A stretch of 64,000 nucleotides of DNA from Hordeum vulgare subsp. vulgare (GCF_904849725.1 NC_058519.1:360747974-360811973); one strand, 5' to 3'; positions 8,785 to 21,277 are shown, numbered from the stretch's first letter. Notes: generated by a model from the sequence alone, not told the origin. Numbers and translations: made by a program.

Positions 8785-11343
8785 TCATTCCACATTACTT
8801 GAATCAATGATATTTAGCTCATGCCTTAACTCCCGGAACCTTGCTTCATCTAAGGGCTTAGTGAAAATACCTGCAAGTTGCTCTTCAGTGTTGATGAAGT
8901 AAACCTCAATATCACCTTGCCTGATATGTTCACAAATGAAGTGATGGCGAATATCAATGTGCTTGGTCTTGCTATGTTGCACCGAGTTGAGGGAAATCTT
9001 GATAGCACTTTGATTGTCACATAGAAGAGGCACTTTGTCACAAGTGACACCGTAATCCTTTAAAGTTTGCCTCATCCATAGCAACCGTGCACAACAACCT
9101 GCACCTGCCACATACTCAGCTTCGGTGGAAGATAGTGAGACACAATTCTGCTTCTTTGAAGACCAACTTACCAGTGAACGACCAAGGAACTGGCATCCTC
9201 CAGAAGTTGACTTCCTCTCCACACAGTCTCCTGCCCAATCTGAGTCAGAATAGCCCACTAGGTTGAAGTTTGCTCCTTTGGGATACCATAGACCAAAGTT
9301 TGGGGTATGAGCCAAATATCGAAAGATTCGCTTAACAGCCATGAAATGACACTCTTTTGGTGCAGATTGAAACCGTGCACAAATCCCTACACTGAATATA
9401 ATATCCGGTCTAGATGCACAAAGGTAAATAAGGGATCCAATCATGGAGTAATATACCTTTTGATCCATTGCTTTACCATTGGGATCACTGTCAAGCTTGC
9501 ATCTTGTTGGCATGGGAAACTTCACCGGCTTGACATCCTCTAGCTCGAACATCTTGAGCATGTCTTGAGTGTACTTGGCTTGTTTGATGAAGGCCCCTTC
9601 TAAGCCTTGTTTAATCTCGAATCCGAGGAAGAACTTCAACTCACCCATCATAGGCATCTCAAATTTCTCGGTCATTAGTGCAGCAAACTCTTCATTGAAA
9701 GATTCGTTAGGGGAACCAAAAATGATATCATCAACATATAGTTGGCATATGAACAAATCCCCTTTGACCCTCTTAGTAAAAAGAGTGGGATCTATCTTCC
9801 CAATTTCGAACCCACGATCTTGTAACAACTCAGCAAGGTACTCATACCACGCACGTGGGGCTTGTTTAAGGCTATAGAGTGCCTTATTAAGTTTGTACAC
9901 ATGATTGGGGAGCTTGGGATGTTCGAGCCCTGGGGGTTGTTTGACATAGACCAACTCATTTAAAGGACCATTAAGAAAAGCACTTTTCACATCCATTTGT
10001 TGTAATCTGAAATTATGATGAGAAGCAAATGCAAGCAGCATGTGAATAGATTCTAGACGAGCAACAGGGGCAAAGGTTTCATAGTAGTCGATACCCTCGA
10101 CTTGGGAGTAGACTTGAGCCACCAATCTTGCCTTGTTTCGAATCACAATCCCATTGGCATATTGCTTGTCTTTGAAGATCCATTTGATCCCGATGACATT
10201 ATGTTCCTCCTTTGGTCTTGGCACTAAATTCCAGACTTGATTATGCTTGAAGTTGTTGAGTTCGTCAGGCATGGCCATAAGCCAATCCTCATCATCGAGC
10301 GCTTCCTGTACCTGTTGAGGTTCACAATATGAAACAAACACGTGATGCTCACAATAATTCCAAATTTGTTGACGAGTGGATACTCCCCTTTTCAAACTGC
10401 CAAGCACATTCTTCATAAGATGTGACTTGACTCTCATCTTGTTCGCAATCTTGGCTGCGCGACGCTCCAAGAGTTCTGCATTGGATAATTGGGGAACATC
10501 GACTTGATTACTTTGCTTGCCCTTGCGTTTTGAACCTCCCTTGGCACCAGTAGCCCTCTTAGGTGCTGCAGAAGGGAATTGAGAGACATCATCCTGATCA
10601 ACTTGATTTTCGACTTGAGCAGGTTCACTGGTTTGTCCTTGTTCTTGTGGTTGCTCTTGCTCTTGATCTTGTGCTTCTATTTGGTTTGGATCTTGTAGTT
10701 GCACTTGATCTTGATCTTGAGTAGGTTCGGAACCTTGGGTAAGCGCTTGTACATCATGGGACACATCACCATCTTTGAGAAATTGATCTTGTCCTTGAGC
10801 TTGTTCAACTGGTTGAGGGTCTTCTCTTGGTGCATCCGAAGCGTGTGGGGCTTGTGAGGATGATGGCTCCACTTGAGTAGAGCATTGTCCTTCTCCTTCG
10901 GCCGCAAGGGGTTCCTCAATGGGGAGTATTTGACCAATCCCCATTCTTCTTATGGATTGGAGAGGAATTTCATCACCTACATCACAAAGACCACTTTGCT
11001 CCACTTGGGAGCCATTATTTTCATCAAACTCCACGTTACACGTCTCCTCAATGAGCCTGGTGGACTCGTTGAGGACACGGTAAGCATGAGAGTTTGTAGC
11101 ATAACCAACAAAGATGCCCTCTTGTGCTCTAGAATCAAATTTAGCTAAACGTGCACCTTTCTTGAGAATGAAACACTTACAACCGAATACCTCGAAGTAC
11201 TTGAGATTGGGTTTGTTTCCGGTGAGAATCTCATATGGGGTCTTGTTCAAGCCTTTGCGGATATAGGGCCAATTGGACGCATGACATGCTGTGTTGATGG
11301 CTTCGGCCCACAAGTTATATGGAGATTTGAATTCCGCCATCAT
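8785..11343 (-). pseudogene. Maximus-like pol: integrase C-terminus, reverse transcriptase, RNase H
   Basis: An 852-codon frame. Residues 1-125 are the end of integrase ([27 protein letters not shown]). Residues 150-270 form a Gln- and Asp-rich linker with many DQ/QEQ pairs. The Copia reverse transcriptase follows: [12 protein letters not shown], then YVDD at residue 536 (9727-9738). RNase H follows with [18 protein letters not shown] and the HIDIRHHF motif, ending [11 protein letters not shown]. All RT and RNase H signature residues I looked for are present. A single in-frame TGA (11347-11349) separates this from the rest of integrase; element B reads Arg at the matching position, so a CGA to TGA change is likely. 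The first Met is therefore not a true start: the frame is the downstream part of one polyprotein. Confidence 0.9.
10610..10860 (-). repeat. Low-complexity Gln/Asp-rich linker in pol
   Basis: Imperfect CTTGAT/CTTGTT repeats on the plus strand encode alternating Gln, Asp, Glu and Pro between integrase and reverse transcriptase. Element B has a shorter, frameshifted version of the same linker (53600-53800). Confidence 0.7.
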
Positions 11344-11346
11344 TGT

Positions 11347-12069
11347 TCATCCAGCATCCATCAATGTCCGATTCTTCCTTTCCGCCACACCATTTTGTTG
11401 AGGGGTATATGGTGCTGAATATTGATGTTTTATTCCCTCATCACCTAGAAACTCATCCAAGGTGTAGTTCTTGAACTCGGTGCCGTTGTCACTTCTAATC
11501 ATCAAAATCTTTGCTTCATGTTGACGTTGAGCTTCATTAGCAAAGTTGATGACATTTTGTTGAGTCTCACTCTTCCTCTTGAAGAAATATACCCAGGTGT
11601 ATCTTGAGTAGTCATCAACAATCACCAAGCAGTACTTTCTGCCCCCAAGACTATCAAATGATGGAGGACCGAAGAAATCCATATGAAGGAGCTCCAATGG
11701 CCTCTTAGTGTAAATGAGAGTCGTTGGACGATGAGCAGTTTCATGAATCTTTCCTTCAATGCAGGAACTGCAAGCACGATCTCTGGCAAAACTCACATTC
11801 GTTAGTCCACGAATATTGTCCCCTTTGAGGAGACTTTGCAAAGATCTAATATTGACATGAGCTAGTCGGTGATGCCAAAGCCAGCCCACATCAACTTTAG
11901 CCATTAGACAAGTCGCAGTCTTAGTGGGTCGCTTTGAAAACTTCACCACATAGAGACCATTTTCGACATATCCAACATAGGCTACTTTAAGAGTCTTGCT
12001 CCACAAAAGGACCATAGTATCAAGATTAAAGAATGTCGAAAAACCCATAATTGCAAGTTGACGAACCAA
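11347..12069 (-). pseudogene. Maximus-like integrase, core region
   Basis: A 240-codon frame holding the GAG-pre-integrase zinc site (WHHRLAHVN then CSSC) and the integrase core: HMDFFGP, IRSDNGTEF and NGVAERKNRTL give the D-D-E catalytic residues, all present. It ends at the in-frame TGA 11347-11349 and continues in the same frame into 8785-11343. At its upstream end it is joined to protease by a frameshift near 12065, where the VRQLAIMGF reading continues out of phase from the protease frame. Confidence 0.88.
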
Positions 12070-12449
12070 AGTAAATTGTAAGCAAGGGACTCAACAAGCA
12101 TGACCTTCTCAATAGATAACTCTTGAGAGATGACCACCTTACCAAATCCCGATACCTTTGACGATGATGCATCGGAGAATTGGACATGGGTGGGCATATA
12201 TGGGGAAGGATGCACATCCACCACTAAGTCCTTGCTTCCAGTTATATGATTTGTTGCTCCACTATCGAGCAACCATGACACCCCACTGGAAGCAAACTCC
12301 TGCAATAGATCAAGGCTTGGTTTTAGGTACCCATTTTTGAATGGGTCCTTTAATGTTAGAGACAAGGGTCTTAGGAACCCAAATAGCCCATTCAATGGAC
12401 TCATAGTAAGACCCAACAAATCTGGCATAAACATGCCCATCACCAACAC
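12062..12449 (-). pseudogene. Maximus-like aspartic protease
   Basis: The frame contains WLLDSGATNHITGS (about 12243-12275), the Copia protease active site with its catalytic Asp. It stays open to about 12062 and then loses phase with the integrase frame, consistent with a one-base deletion. Upstream, 12310-12531 carries the linker from gag (WVPKTL, WVPKTKP) in another frame, so at least two indels separate gag from integrase. Confidence 0.8.
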
Positions 12450-12531
12450 GACATAAAACTAAGGAAGGATTAAGTTTGCCAGCTCTATCGGTAGGAATGG
12501 TTTTTCCCTTCCCGGCGCTACCATTCTCCAC

Positions 12532-14849
12532 CTAGTTCCTGTTCATCTCCTGAGCCCCTTCACCCTCTTTGACAAAGATGTCCATGAGGGCAGGGGATCG
12601 TTTGTTCCTATTCTTCCTTTTTCTTTTTGACTTGGATGTAAGTCCAAGTCCCTCCTTTCCTACCACACCCTTTTGGTTGCTCAAGAGGTCGTTCAGGTTC
12701 TTCTCGCCTTGGATACATGAGACAAAGCCCTTCTCAAGTTTATCCTTCAACTTGGCATTCTCCTCCACAAGATGTACATGCTCACAACAATGGTTAGTTG
12801 TACAAGCATTATCAATTAAAACGAAAGGAGGACAAGTAGAAATTTCCTTGGTAAGCTTTGCTTGGAGTTGATCATGAGACTCTTTCAGGGAGAAATGAGC
12901 ACCTTTCAAGACCATGTGAGCCTTGTCAAGTGTGTCAAACTCCACTTTGAGTCTGTCATGGCCAACCCCAAGAGCATCCTTTTCAGACTTAAGCATACGA
13001 GTAAGAACAGTAGCATGATCTAGTTCCTTTTGCAATTTAGCGCAGTCATCGTTGTATGACTCCTCAAGAGCCAAACGAAGAGTGTGCTCCTTTTCTAGTG
13101 CAATAGATAGTTCAACAATCTCATCGACATAGTCACGACTATGTCCTTGCAGCTCGGAGATGGTCTCTTCATGAGACTCGATGAGGTCATTAGCCTCACC
13201 CAGTTGTTCCAAGAGAGCAACAAAGTGCTTCTTGGATTCTCCTCTGATCGTGCACAGAAATTTGTCAAGATCATGCTCTTTAAGTTCCACAACATCACTA
13301 TCATCAACACAATTCAACAATGAAGGAGCAGTAGTGATGTTGGTCTTAATGTTGGGTGTTACCTGATCGATACCTTTGGCCATGAGGCACTTGGCGATGT
13401 GGTTATCGTTGGGGGCGTTGAAGAGAGACACATTCTTGGGAGAAGGGGTGGCAATGGCGACAGTCCAGTTGCCACCATATCGTCATCGTCATCATCATCA
13501 GAGGGGTACTCTTCAAGTGCCACCATACCCTTTGGGTGGGGTTTCTTGACAAAGTTGTTCTTGTTTGGGAATGACTTGGTTTTGTCTTTGCGAATGAGCT
13601 TGCCCCCCTTGTCTTCCCTCTTCTCATAGGGATATGCTGCCACGAAGTGACTCACATTACCGCAGTTATAGCATGTCCTCACTCGTTTCTTGGATTTGAA
13701 CCCACATGAGTTGTTCTTGGTGAAGTTGGGTCTTGAGTTCCTCTCGTTGCCCCAGAATTACCTTGACGCAAGAGCCATGTGCTCATGATAAGCATACTTA
13801 GTGTCTTCAGGGCAGCTCTCCTCTTCCTCATCCTCTTCCTCTTCTTCAGAAGCAACCTTTTTCTTTAAAGCAAGGTTGGGTGAAGCTGTCTTTGACCGAA
13901 CTCGAGCAAGTGCATTGTCAGTGGTCTCGTTCATGATTGACATTGCAATGAATTCATCCAACAGCTCACTAGGAGACAAGGAGTGGAAATCTGGTCGTTA
14001 GCGGATGAATGATGACATGGCTTTGTTGAAAGGCCTGATGGCCTTGAGAAACTTGCGCTTGATCCATGTGTCATCCACATCCTTGCTCCCATGATCCTTG
14101 AGAGCAACAACAATAGCAGTCACTCTTCGATATAGAGCACAAGGGTCCTCATCTTCCTTCATCACAAACTCATCGGCCTAATCAAGTACCACTTCATAGT
14201 TGGACCGTTGAATGCTTGAACTTCCCTTGTACAGTACCATAATGTGCTCCCAACAATCCTTAGCCAGAGTGAAGGGGCGCAAGTGAGGAAGATCATCAGG
14301 AGGCACTACGGACTGTAGAATAAACAATGCGGAGTGATTATATTAATTGTCCGCTTCTTCTCTTGGAGTGAGGTTGCTTGGGTCATGAGGATAGTAGCCT
14401 TGCTTGATGATTCTCCTTAAATTTGTTGAGCTGTGATTCAAATGAGACTTAATAGAAAACACCCAGTTAGCAAAATCACCCTTAACAAGCTAAGGAGGAG
14501 GACCAACAGGGTTAAGACGCGGTGTCGGAACAGGTCCTCCATAGACCATGGGAGGTGGAACTGAGGCATAGGTTCCAGTCCCATCATTTTCGAGAGGGGA
14601 AGAAGGACGCATACCTTTAGCTGCTTCCTTAGAGGAATTGGCCTCTGAATTTGTGTTGGCGGGTTTGACCACCAACGCCGGTTCGGGTGATCCTTTAATT
14701 CCCTCAATTAACACTTTAAGCATGGTCTTGACTTCGTTCGTCAAGGACGTCTTGAGGGTGGCCATAGCCGTATTCAAGTCGTCCCTTGTGACCGAAGTCA
14801 AGGCCATTGCCTCGGGTTCCCCACGGGGAACTCCCTCATCATCTTCCAT
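12532..14849 (-). pseudogene. Maximus-like gag
   Basis: The start is ATG 14849 (MEDDEGVPRGEPEAM), only about 35 bases from the primer-binding site. Readable blocks follow in order on the minus strand: 14849-14490 (N-terminal, ended by TAG), a UBN2-type gag core around 14480-13990 broken by several stops (for example NWVFSIKSHLNH and SELLDEFIAMSIMN), an acidic Glu-rich stretch near 13830, a zinc knuckle at 13632-13673, and a coiled-coil block 13431-12532 rich in Leu, Glu and Lys (residues 60-260 of that frame). The knuckle reads CYNCGNVSHFVAAY: the fourth ligand, normally Cys, is Tyr. Long coiled-coil gag is typical of Sireviruses. Non-functional as it stands. Confidence 0.85.
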
Positions 14850-14883
14850 ACTCTTCGGGTGGTGAAATCCTTAATAAAGAGAC

Positions 14884-14898
14884 GTGGCTCTGATACCA
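14884..14898 (-). promoter_or_regulatory. Primer-binding site of the Maximus-like element
   Basis: On the minus strand TGGTATCAGAGCCAC follows the LTR end ..TTTCA by two bases. It is complementary to the 3' end of initiator methionine tRNA, the usual primer for Copia elements. Confidence 0.9.
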
Positions 14899-14900
14899 AT

Positions 14901-15309
14901 TGAAAGGAACGATATGGTTGACTAGAGGGGGGGGGGGTGAATAGGCAATGACCACTTTTTACTTTTTCTTAGCAAATTAGTGTTAGCAACATAAAGGTTC
15001 TCTAAAATGACAACAAGGAGGTGAACCTATATGATGCTACCAACTATAAGTACTAAGGCAAGCAAGAGATAGTCAACAACAAAAGCATACACAATGTAAA
15101 GGTTAGAGATAACTGCAAGTGGAACCAATGAAGGCGAGGATGTGTTACCGAAGTTCCTTCCCTTTGACAGGAAGTACGTCTCCGTTGGAGCTGTGTGGAG
15201 GCACAATGCTCCCCAATAAGCCACTAGGGCCACCGTATTCTCCTCACGCCCTCACACAATGCAAGGTACCGTAATTCCACTATAGGTGCCCTTGAAGGCG
15301 GCGACCGAA
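14901..15309 (-). repeat. Maximus-like element, right (5') LTR, first part
   Basis: This matches 2954-3360 of the left LTR with about 20 differences in 409 bases and an 11-base G run where the left LTR has 6. It is cut at 15309 by the Gypsy insertion and resumes at 38060. The duplicated CCGAA (15305-15309 and 38055-38059) marks the cut. Confidence 0.92.
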
Positions 15310-15624
15310 TGTGACATCCTCGACTTTTGCAACAGTAATTATTGTAATTAAGCTACAGTGATCAACCGCTAATGATGTCACGTCATCGAATACCCATCTC
15401 AGACCCGCGTTGATTCGAGTCTGTCCGGATCCAATAATTTGAAAACAAAACAAAGAGTACTTTATAAGTTCATTACAAATTTTAAAAGAATATGTTTATG
15501 AAAGAAAGAATTAAAAGTATGTATAATAAATTGTAAAAGAAAGTATAAAGAAAAAGTATTTAAAGAGAAAAATCGAATAGTAAAATAAATAATGTAAGAA
15601 ACAAAAAAAAAGAGATAAAGAAAA

Positions 15625-16440
15625 AGCAACCCCCCCGGCCCAGCTGGGCGTGATGGCCCAGCTGGCCACCACCCACCGGCCCAACCGGCCGAACCCTAGC
15701 GCCTCCCACCTCCTGGCGAGGGAGCCCCTCGCTACTCCCCCCCCCGTGCACCGCCAGCGCCCCCCCACGCTCCCCCTCGGCCCCACCCCCACCGACGCAC
15801 TCCCCCACCAACCGTCGCCCCATCCCCACGAGAGAGCCCTCTCTCCCGTGACCCCTCTCCCCCCACGTTCCTTCCCAGATCCCTCCCCACCTCGGCTCCC
15901 CTCCCGTCGGCCCCCTGCCTCCCGCCGACGGCCCCCTTCCGCCTCTCTCCCTCTCACCCGTGGCCCTCCTCTCCACCCCTCATCCCTGGCCGGCGAGCCC
16001 TCCCGCCGTCGGGCCCCTCCCCGTCCACAACCTCCCCTGCGCCAGCCCCCATCTCGCCGCCCCCCACGGGTCTCGTGCTCCCTGGCCGAGACCCCCCCCG
16101 TCGAGGACGACCTTCTCCTCTCTCAGGTCGGCCCCAGGAGCACCGCGACCCCGCGCCGGCCGGAGCCCCCCGTCGGCGGCTCCATCCCGGGGGTCCTCCT
16201 CACCGGGGCCCCTCTCGGCGAACCTCCGGCCGGCTCCTCCTCGCCGGCACGCCGGTCTTTACCGCAACCGCGTCACCGTCGTCACCTTCACCTTCGTGCG
16301 AACTCCGGCTTCACTGGCCCCTCCCGTCAACGTCGGTGAGCCCCTCCTCGGGCTCCTCCCACCATGTCGATCTCCTCACCGCCCCGGTTCCGTTCCGGCA
16401 AACGGGACCCCGATCCGTCGACGGTAGACTCCGGTAGGAA
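15625..16440. other. GC-rich block in the Gypsy 5' LTR
   Basis: About 800 bases of C-rich, CpG-rich sequence flanked by AT-rich DNA. Both strands give long overlapping open frames rich in Pro, Arg, Ser and Gly, with no stable domain; these are compositional and are not called as genes. The sequence includes AACCCTAGC, common in cereal 5' regions. It may be promoter or 5' leader sequence of the LTR. The matching block in the 3' LTR is about 34355-35165. Confidence 0.6.
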
Positions 16441-17782
16441 GGATTGAAGTTTATGTTCTTCTATGTTGAGTTGGAGCACACAGAGTTCTATGTCTCTTTG
16501 TTAACAGAGAAGGGAGATGAGAGTTTTGAGAGAAAAGAAATAAAAACAAATGTTGTATTCCTTATGTATGTATGTATGTATTCGATACCCGTATTTATGT
16601 ATTTATTTGCGTATATAGGCATGTGGAGAAATACGACATTTGTATGGTTATGTATTTGTGATTAAAAAGGTGTTTTTGGCCTAGGGTCACTTACCGGTGG
16701 GGCCAATGCACCCGCTGTCTATGACAGGGAGGCCCCATGCGTTAGTTAAAATAAAAATAAAAATAATGTTTTATTAAATAAATAAATAAATAGATATAAT
16801 AATTAATTAATGAGTTAATGAATTAGTTAAATAAATATATAAGTTAATCTGTTAATTAGAATAATTAATTAACATAATGAGAGAATGCCACATGGGTCCC
16901 TCATTAAATTAATCTGATAAATCAATAATTAATCTTAATGAAAACTTGTGCCTATGACGTTCGGGCCCCGCTGGTCAGTTGACCAGTCAAATGTTGATGT
17001 CAGCCTGACATCATGATGATGTCATATTGGAATTTTATTAAAATAGCTAAATCTGTTTTTAATTCCTAAATAATTAATAAAACTTTAAAAATTAATATTA
17101 AATAATCCGTAAGTCAGATCGAAATATTTTCAACATGAAAGTTGATCAGCAAAACGAGACGAACCCGGATACACGGTCCATTCGTCTGTCACGCGTCCCT
17201 AGCATAGCAAACATGGAACATTTCCTTCGTTTCCAGTATAACCGGTAGTAGCCCGAGACCCGGAAAATATCGTGAGATATTCTTCCGACCCGTCTTTGAC
17301 GGATGTTCCTGCGTTAGCTCATGTCTAGCCTGCATCTTTCCATGTCATGCTTTGTGTTGCATCGGTGCTATTATTTATTGTTTCTTCCCCCTCTTCTTAC
17401 CGGTAGACCCCGAGACTGACGCTGCTGCCGGGTACATCTACGACCCTGCCGATCAGTCCTTTGCCGCAGAGCAGCAAGGCAAGCAAACTCCCCTTGATCA
17501 TTCCTATATCGCCTATGTCTTTCTTCCTACTGCTTGCATTAGTATTTTGCTACTGTTGTAGTTAGCTCCTATATCTGATGCATAGTCTGTTTTTGATGAA
17601 CTTTTACTTTCAGTCCGGTACCTTTAAATATGCTTAGTATAGGTGGAGCAGTCATCCCCTCTGACCCCGTAGTTCAGTTGCCCTGCTTGTTTTCTAATCT
17701 CGATCTCTGATCGACGAGCCAGACCCAACACAGCACATTCACCCCCTTCGTTGTACGACGCTACAGAGATACTATCGGGTAC

Positions 17783-17986
17783 CGAGGGTGACACCTCGCT
17801 AAGTACTCCTGATGATATCTCTGTAGTATAGCTAGTCGGTCGTGGTTATCGAGGGTGATTCCTCTTTCACCATTCCCGATGACGTCTCTGTCGTGCCACC
17901 CCGCGAGTGTGGGACCCCCGAGGGTGATTCCTCTAAGCCCACCTTGACGGGTACATCGTTCGGAATCCAACGAGGGTGATACCTCG
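17783..17986. repeat. Four spaced CGAGGGTGAYNCCTCG repeats (5' LTR)
   Basis: Copies start at 17783, 17850, 17919 and 17971. The first reads CGAGGGTGACACCTCG, with CGAGG/CCTCG arms that can pair; two copies end CCTCT instead. All four are also in the 3' LTR (36513-36716). Confidence 0.85.
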
Positions 17987-18253
17987 GATCCCCCCGATGT
18001 TACAACCACACAGTTACTCGACCATGTTACTGGGATCTTCGGTGATTAGTTGTAAGACGGGTGGATTCCCGTGAGACTGTGTTGCTGGCCTAATTAAAAT
18101 GCTAATGGATTTGGGTATTTGATCTGGGTTGGTGGGAGACCTTTTCGCACTAACCGGCTACGCGGGAAGAATTATGGGTACTCGACGTCGCGGTATCAGC
18201 CGAAGCTTTTCAGATGCCAGCAATGTAGCGGCGCGCGCCCGAGTGGTCCCGAG

Positions 18254-20007
18254 TGTTGGAAATATGCCCTAGAGGCAATAATAAAATGGTTATTATCATA
18301 TTTCCTTGTTCATGATAATCGTCTATCGTTCATGCTATAATTGTATTAACAGGAAACAGTAATGCATGTGTGAATGAATAGATCACAATGTGTCCCTAGC
18401 AAGCCTCTAGTTAGCTAGCTCGTTAGTCAATAGATGATCATGGTTTCCTGATCATGGACATTGGATGTCATTGATAACGGGATCACATCATTGGGAGAAT
18501 GATGTGGTGGACAAGACCCAATCCTAAGCCTAGCACTAGATCGTATTGTTCGTATGCTAATGCTTTTCTAATGTCAAGTATCTTTTCCTTCGACCGTGAG
18601 ATTGTGCAACTCCCGGATACCGTAGGAGTGCTTTGGGTGTATCAAACGTCACAACGTAACTGGGTGACTATAAAGGTGCACTACGGGTACCTCCGAAAGT
18701 GTCTGTTGGGTTGGCACGAATCGAGATCTTGATTTGTCACTCCGTGTGACGGAGAGGTATCTCTGGGCCCACTCGGTAGAACATCGTCATGAGCTCAATG
18801 TGACTAAGGAGTTAGTCACACGATGACGTGCTACGAAACGAGTAAAGAGACTTACCGGTAAACGAGATTGAACAAGGTATAGGTATACCGACGATCGAAT
18901 CTCGGGCAAGTTCTATACCGACAGACAAAGGGAATCGTATACGGGATTGATTGAATCCTTGACATCGTGGTTCATCCGATGAGATCATCGTGGAGCTAGT
19001 GGGAGCCACCATGGGTATCCAGACCCCGCTGATGGTTATTGGCCAGAGAGTTGTCTCGGTCATGTCTGCCTGTCTCCCGAACCCGTAGGGTCTACACACT
19101 TAAGGTTCGATGACGCTAGGGTTATAGGGAATTGTTATACGAGATTACCGAAAGTTGTTCGGAGTCCCGGATGAGATCCCGGACGTCACGAGGAGCTCCG
19201 GAATGGTCCGGAGGTAAAGATTGATATATAGGACGGATGGTTTCGGACACCGGAAGTGTTTCGGGCATCACCGGTAACGTACCGGGACCACCGGAGGTGG
19301 TCCCGGGGGACCACCGAAGGGGGGCTGCGAGCCCAAGAGGTAAGATGGGCTAAGTGGGGAAGGGAACCAGCCCCTAAGTGGGCTGGTGCGCCCCCACCCA
19401 GCCCATGAGCACCAGGAAAAAAGGGGAGAGGGGGGAACCCTAATTTAGGTGGGCCTTAGGCCCACCAGAGGGGTGCGCCACTCCTCCCCCTTGCCCTGGC
19501 CGCCACCCCTCTCCCATCTAAGGGCTGCCGCACCCCTTAGGGGTGGGAACCCTAAGGGCTGCGCCCCCTCCCTCTCCCCCTATATATAGATGAGGTTCGG
19601 GGCTGTTTGAGACACGGTTTAATCTCTCTCTCGGCGCAGCCCTGCACTTCTTCCTCCTCCTCTCTGCCGGCGCTTGGCGAAGCCCTGCCGGGAGACCTCG
19701 TCTCTCCACCAACACCACGCCGTCGTGTTGCTGGTCTTCTTCCCCAACCTCTCCCTCCTCCTTGCTGGATCAAGGTGCGGGAGACGTCACCGGGCTGCAC
19801 GTGTGTTGAACGCGGAGGTGCCGTTGTTCGGCACTAGATCGGAATCGCTGCGAGTACGACTCCATCAACCGCGTTCTAGCAACGCTTCCGCTTAGCGATC
19901 TTCAAAGGTACGAAGATGCTCTTACCCCTCTCTCGTTGCTGGTCTCTCCATAGGAAGATCTGAACATGCGTAGGAAATTTTTTGAATTTATACTACGTAA
20001 CCCAACA
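18254..20007 (+). repeat. Angela-type 5' LTR
   Basis: Starts TGTTGGAAAT and ends ACGTAACCCAACA. It contains a TATA box at 19581-19589 and is followed at once by the primer-binding site. It differs from the 3' LTR at about a dozen sites, including the first dinucleotide (TG here, TT in the 3' copy). Confidence 0.95.
19581..19589 (+). promoter_or_regulatory. TATA box, Angela-type 5' LTR
   Basis: TATATATAG follows a C-rich tract and precedes GATGAGGTTCGG. The identical box lies at 26620-26628 in the 3' LTR. BARE-type LTRs are known to use TATA promoters. Confidence 0.7.
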
Positions 20008-21277
20008 GTGGCATCCGAGCCAGGTTTTCTATGCGTAGATTCTATGCACGAGTAGAACACAAAAGTTGTGGGCGATGGTTTGTCAATTTGCTTGCCGTTA
20101 CTAGTCTTATTCTTTTCCGGCGGTATTGTGGGATGAAGCGGCCCGGACCGACCTTACACGTACGCTTACGTGAGACTGGTTCCACCGACAGACATGCACA
20201 TCGTGCATAAAGGTGGCTAGCGGGTGTCTGTCTCTCCTACTCTAGTCGGATTGGATTTGACGAAAAGGGTCCTTATGAAGGGTAAATAGCTTTGGCATAT
20301 CATCGTTGTGGCTGTCACGTAGGTAAGAAGGCGTTCTTGCTAGAAACCCAAATCAGCCACGTAAAACTTGCAACAACAATTAGAGGACGTCTAACTTGTT
20401 TTTGCAGGGTTTGACATGTGATGTGATATGGCCAAAGTTGTGATGATGCATGTATGATGTATGAGATGATCATGTTATTGTAATAGGTTTCACGACTTGC
20501 ATGTCGATGAGAATGACAACCGGCAGGAGCCATAGGAGTTGTCTTAATTTATTGTATGGATGCAACGCCATGTGCTTGCTACTTTTACTTCATTGCTAAC
20601 GGTTAGCCATAGTAGTAGTGATAGTAGTAGTTGGCGTGACGACTTCACGGAGACACGATGATGGAGATTATGATGATGGAGATCATGGTGTCACGCCGGT
20701 GACGATGATGATCATGCGATGCCTGAAGATGGAGATCGAATGAGCAAAGATGATAATGGCCATATCATGTCACTATATGATTGCATTGTGATGTTTATCA
20801 TGTTTTACATCTTATTGCTTAAAACGACGGTAGCATAATAAGATGATCCCTCCTAAAATTTCGAGAACGTATTCCCCTAAGTGTGCACCGTTGCGAAGGT
20901 TCGTTGTCTCGAAGCACCACGTGATGATCGGGTGTGATAGATTCTAACGTTCGCATACAACGGGTGTAAGCCAGATTTACACACGCAAAACACTTAGGTT
21001 GACTCGACGAGCTTAGCATGTACAGACATGACCTCGAATACAAGAGACCGAAAGGTCGAACATGAGTCGTATGGTTGAATACGATCAGCATGAAGTTGCT
21101 CACCATGGTGACTAGTCCGTCTCACGTGATGATCGGACACGGGTTAGTCAACATGGATCATGTATCACTTAGATGACTAGAGGGATGTCGATTTAAGTGG
21201 GAGTTCATACTTAATTTGATTAAATGAACTTAATTGTCATGAACTTAGTCTAAAAGTTGTCTTTATAAATATTGTAG
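20008..21277 (+). other. Angela-type primer-binding site and untranslated leader
   Basis: GTGGCATCCGAGCCAGG directly after the LTR is a slightly altered methionine-tRNA primer site (TGGTATCAGAGCC in other elements here). The next 1.25 kb has no gag-like frame and includes GATGATG-rich stretches (20640-20720). Long leaders are usual in BARE-type elements and hold packaging and dimerisation signals, which I cannot pinpoint. Confidence 0.8.

Noticed and set aside
15560..16437. Long overlapping ORFs on both strands in the Gypsy LTR (and at 34237-35158)
   Set aside because: They are products of extreme GC content: Pro/Arg/Ser-rich in every frame, with no domain.
17352..17561. 69-codon ORF in the Gypsy LTR, repeated at 36082
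   Set aside because: It is present in both LTRs, but this follows from LTR identity; it has a hydrophobic end and no recognisable domain. Left as unproven.
18499..18732. 77-codon ORF in the Angela-type LTR, repeated at 25538
   Set aside because: LTR sequence of a well-known family that is not coding there.
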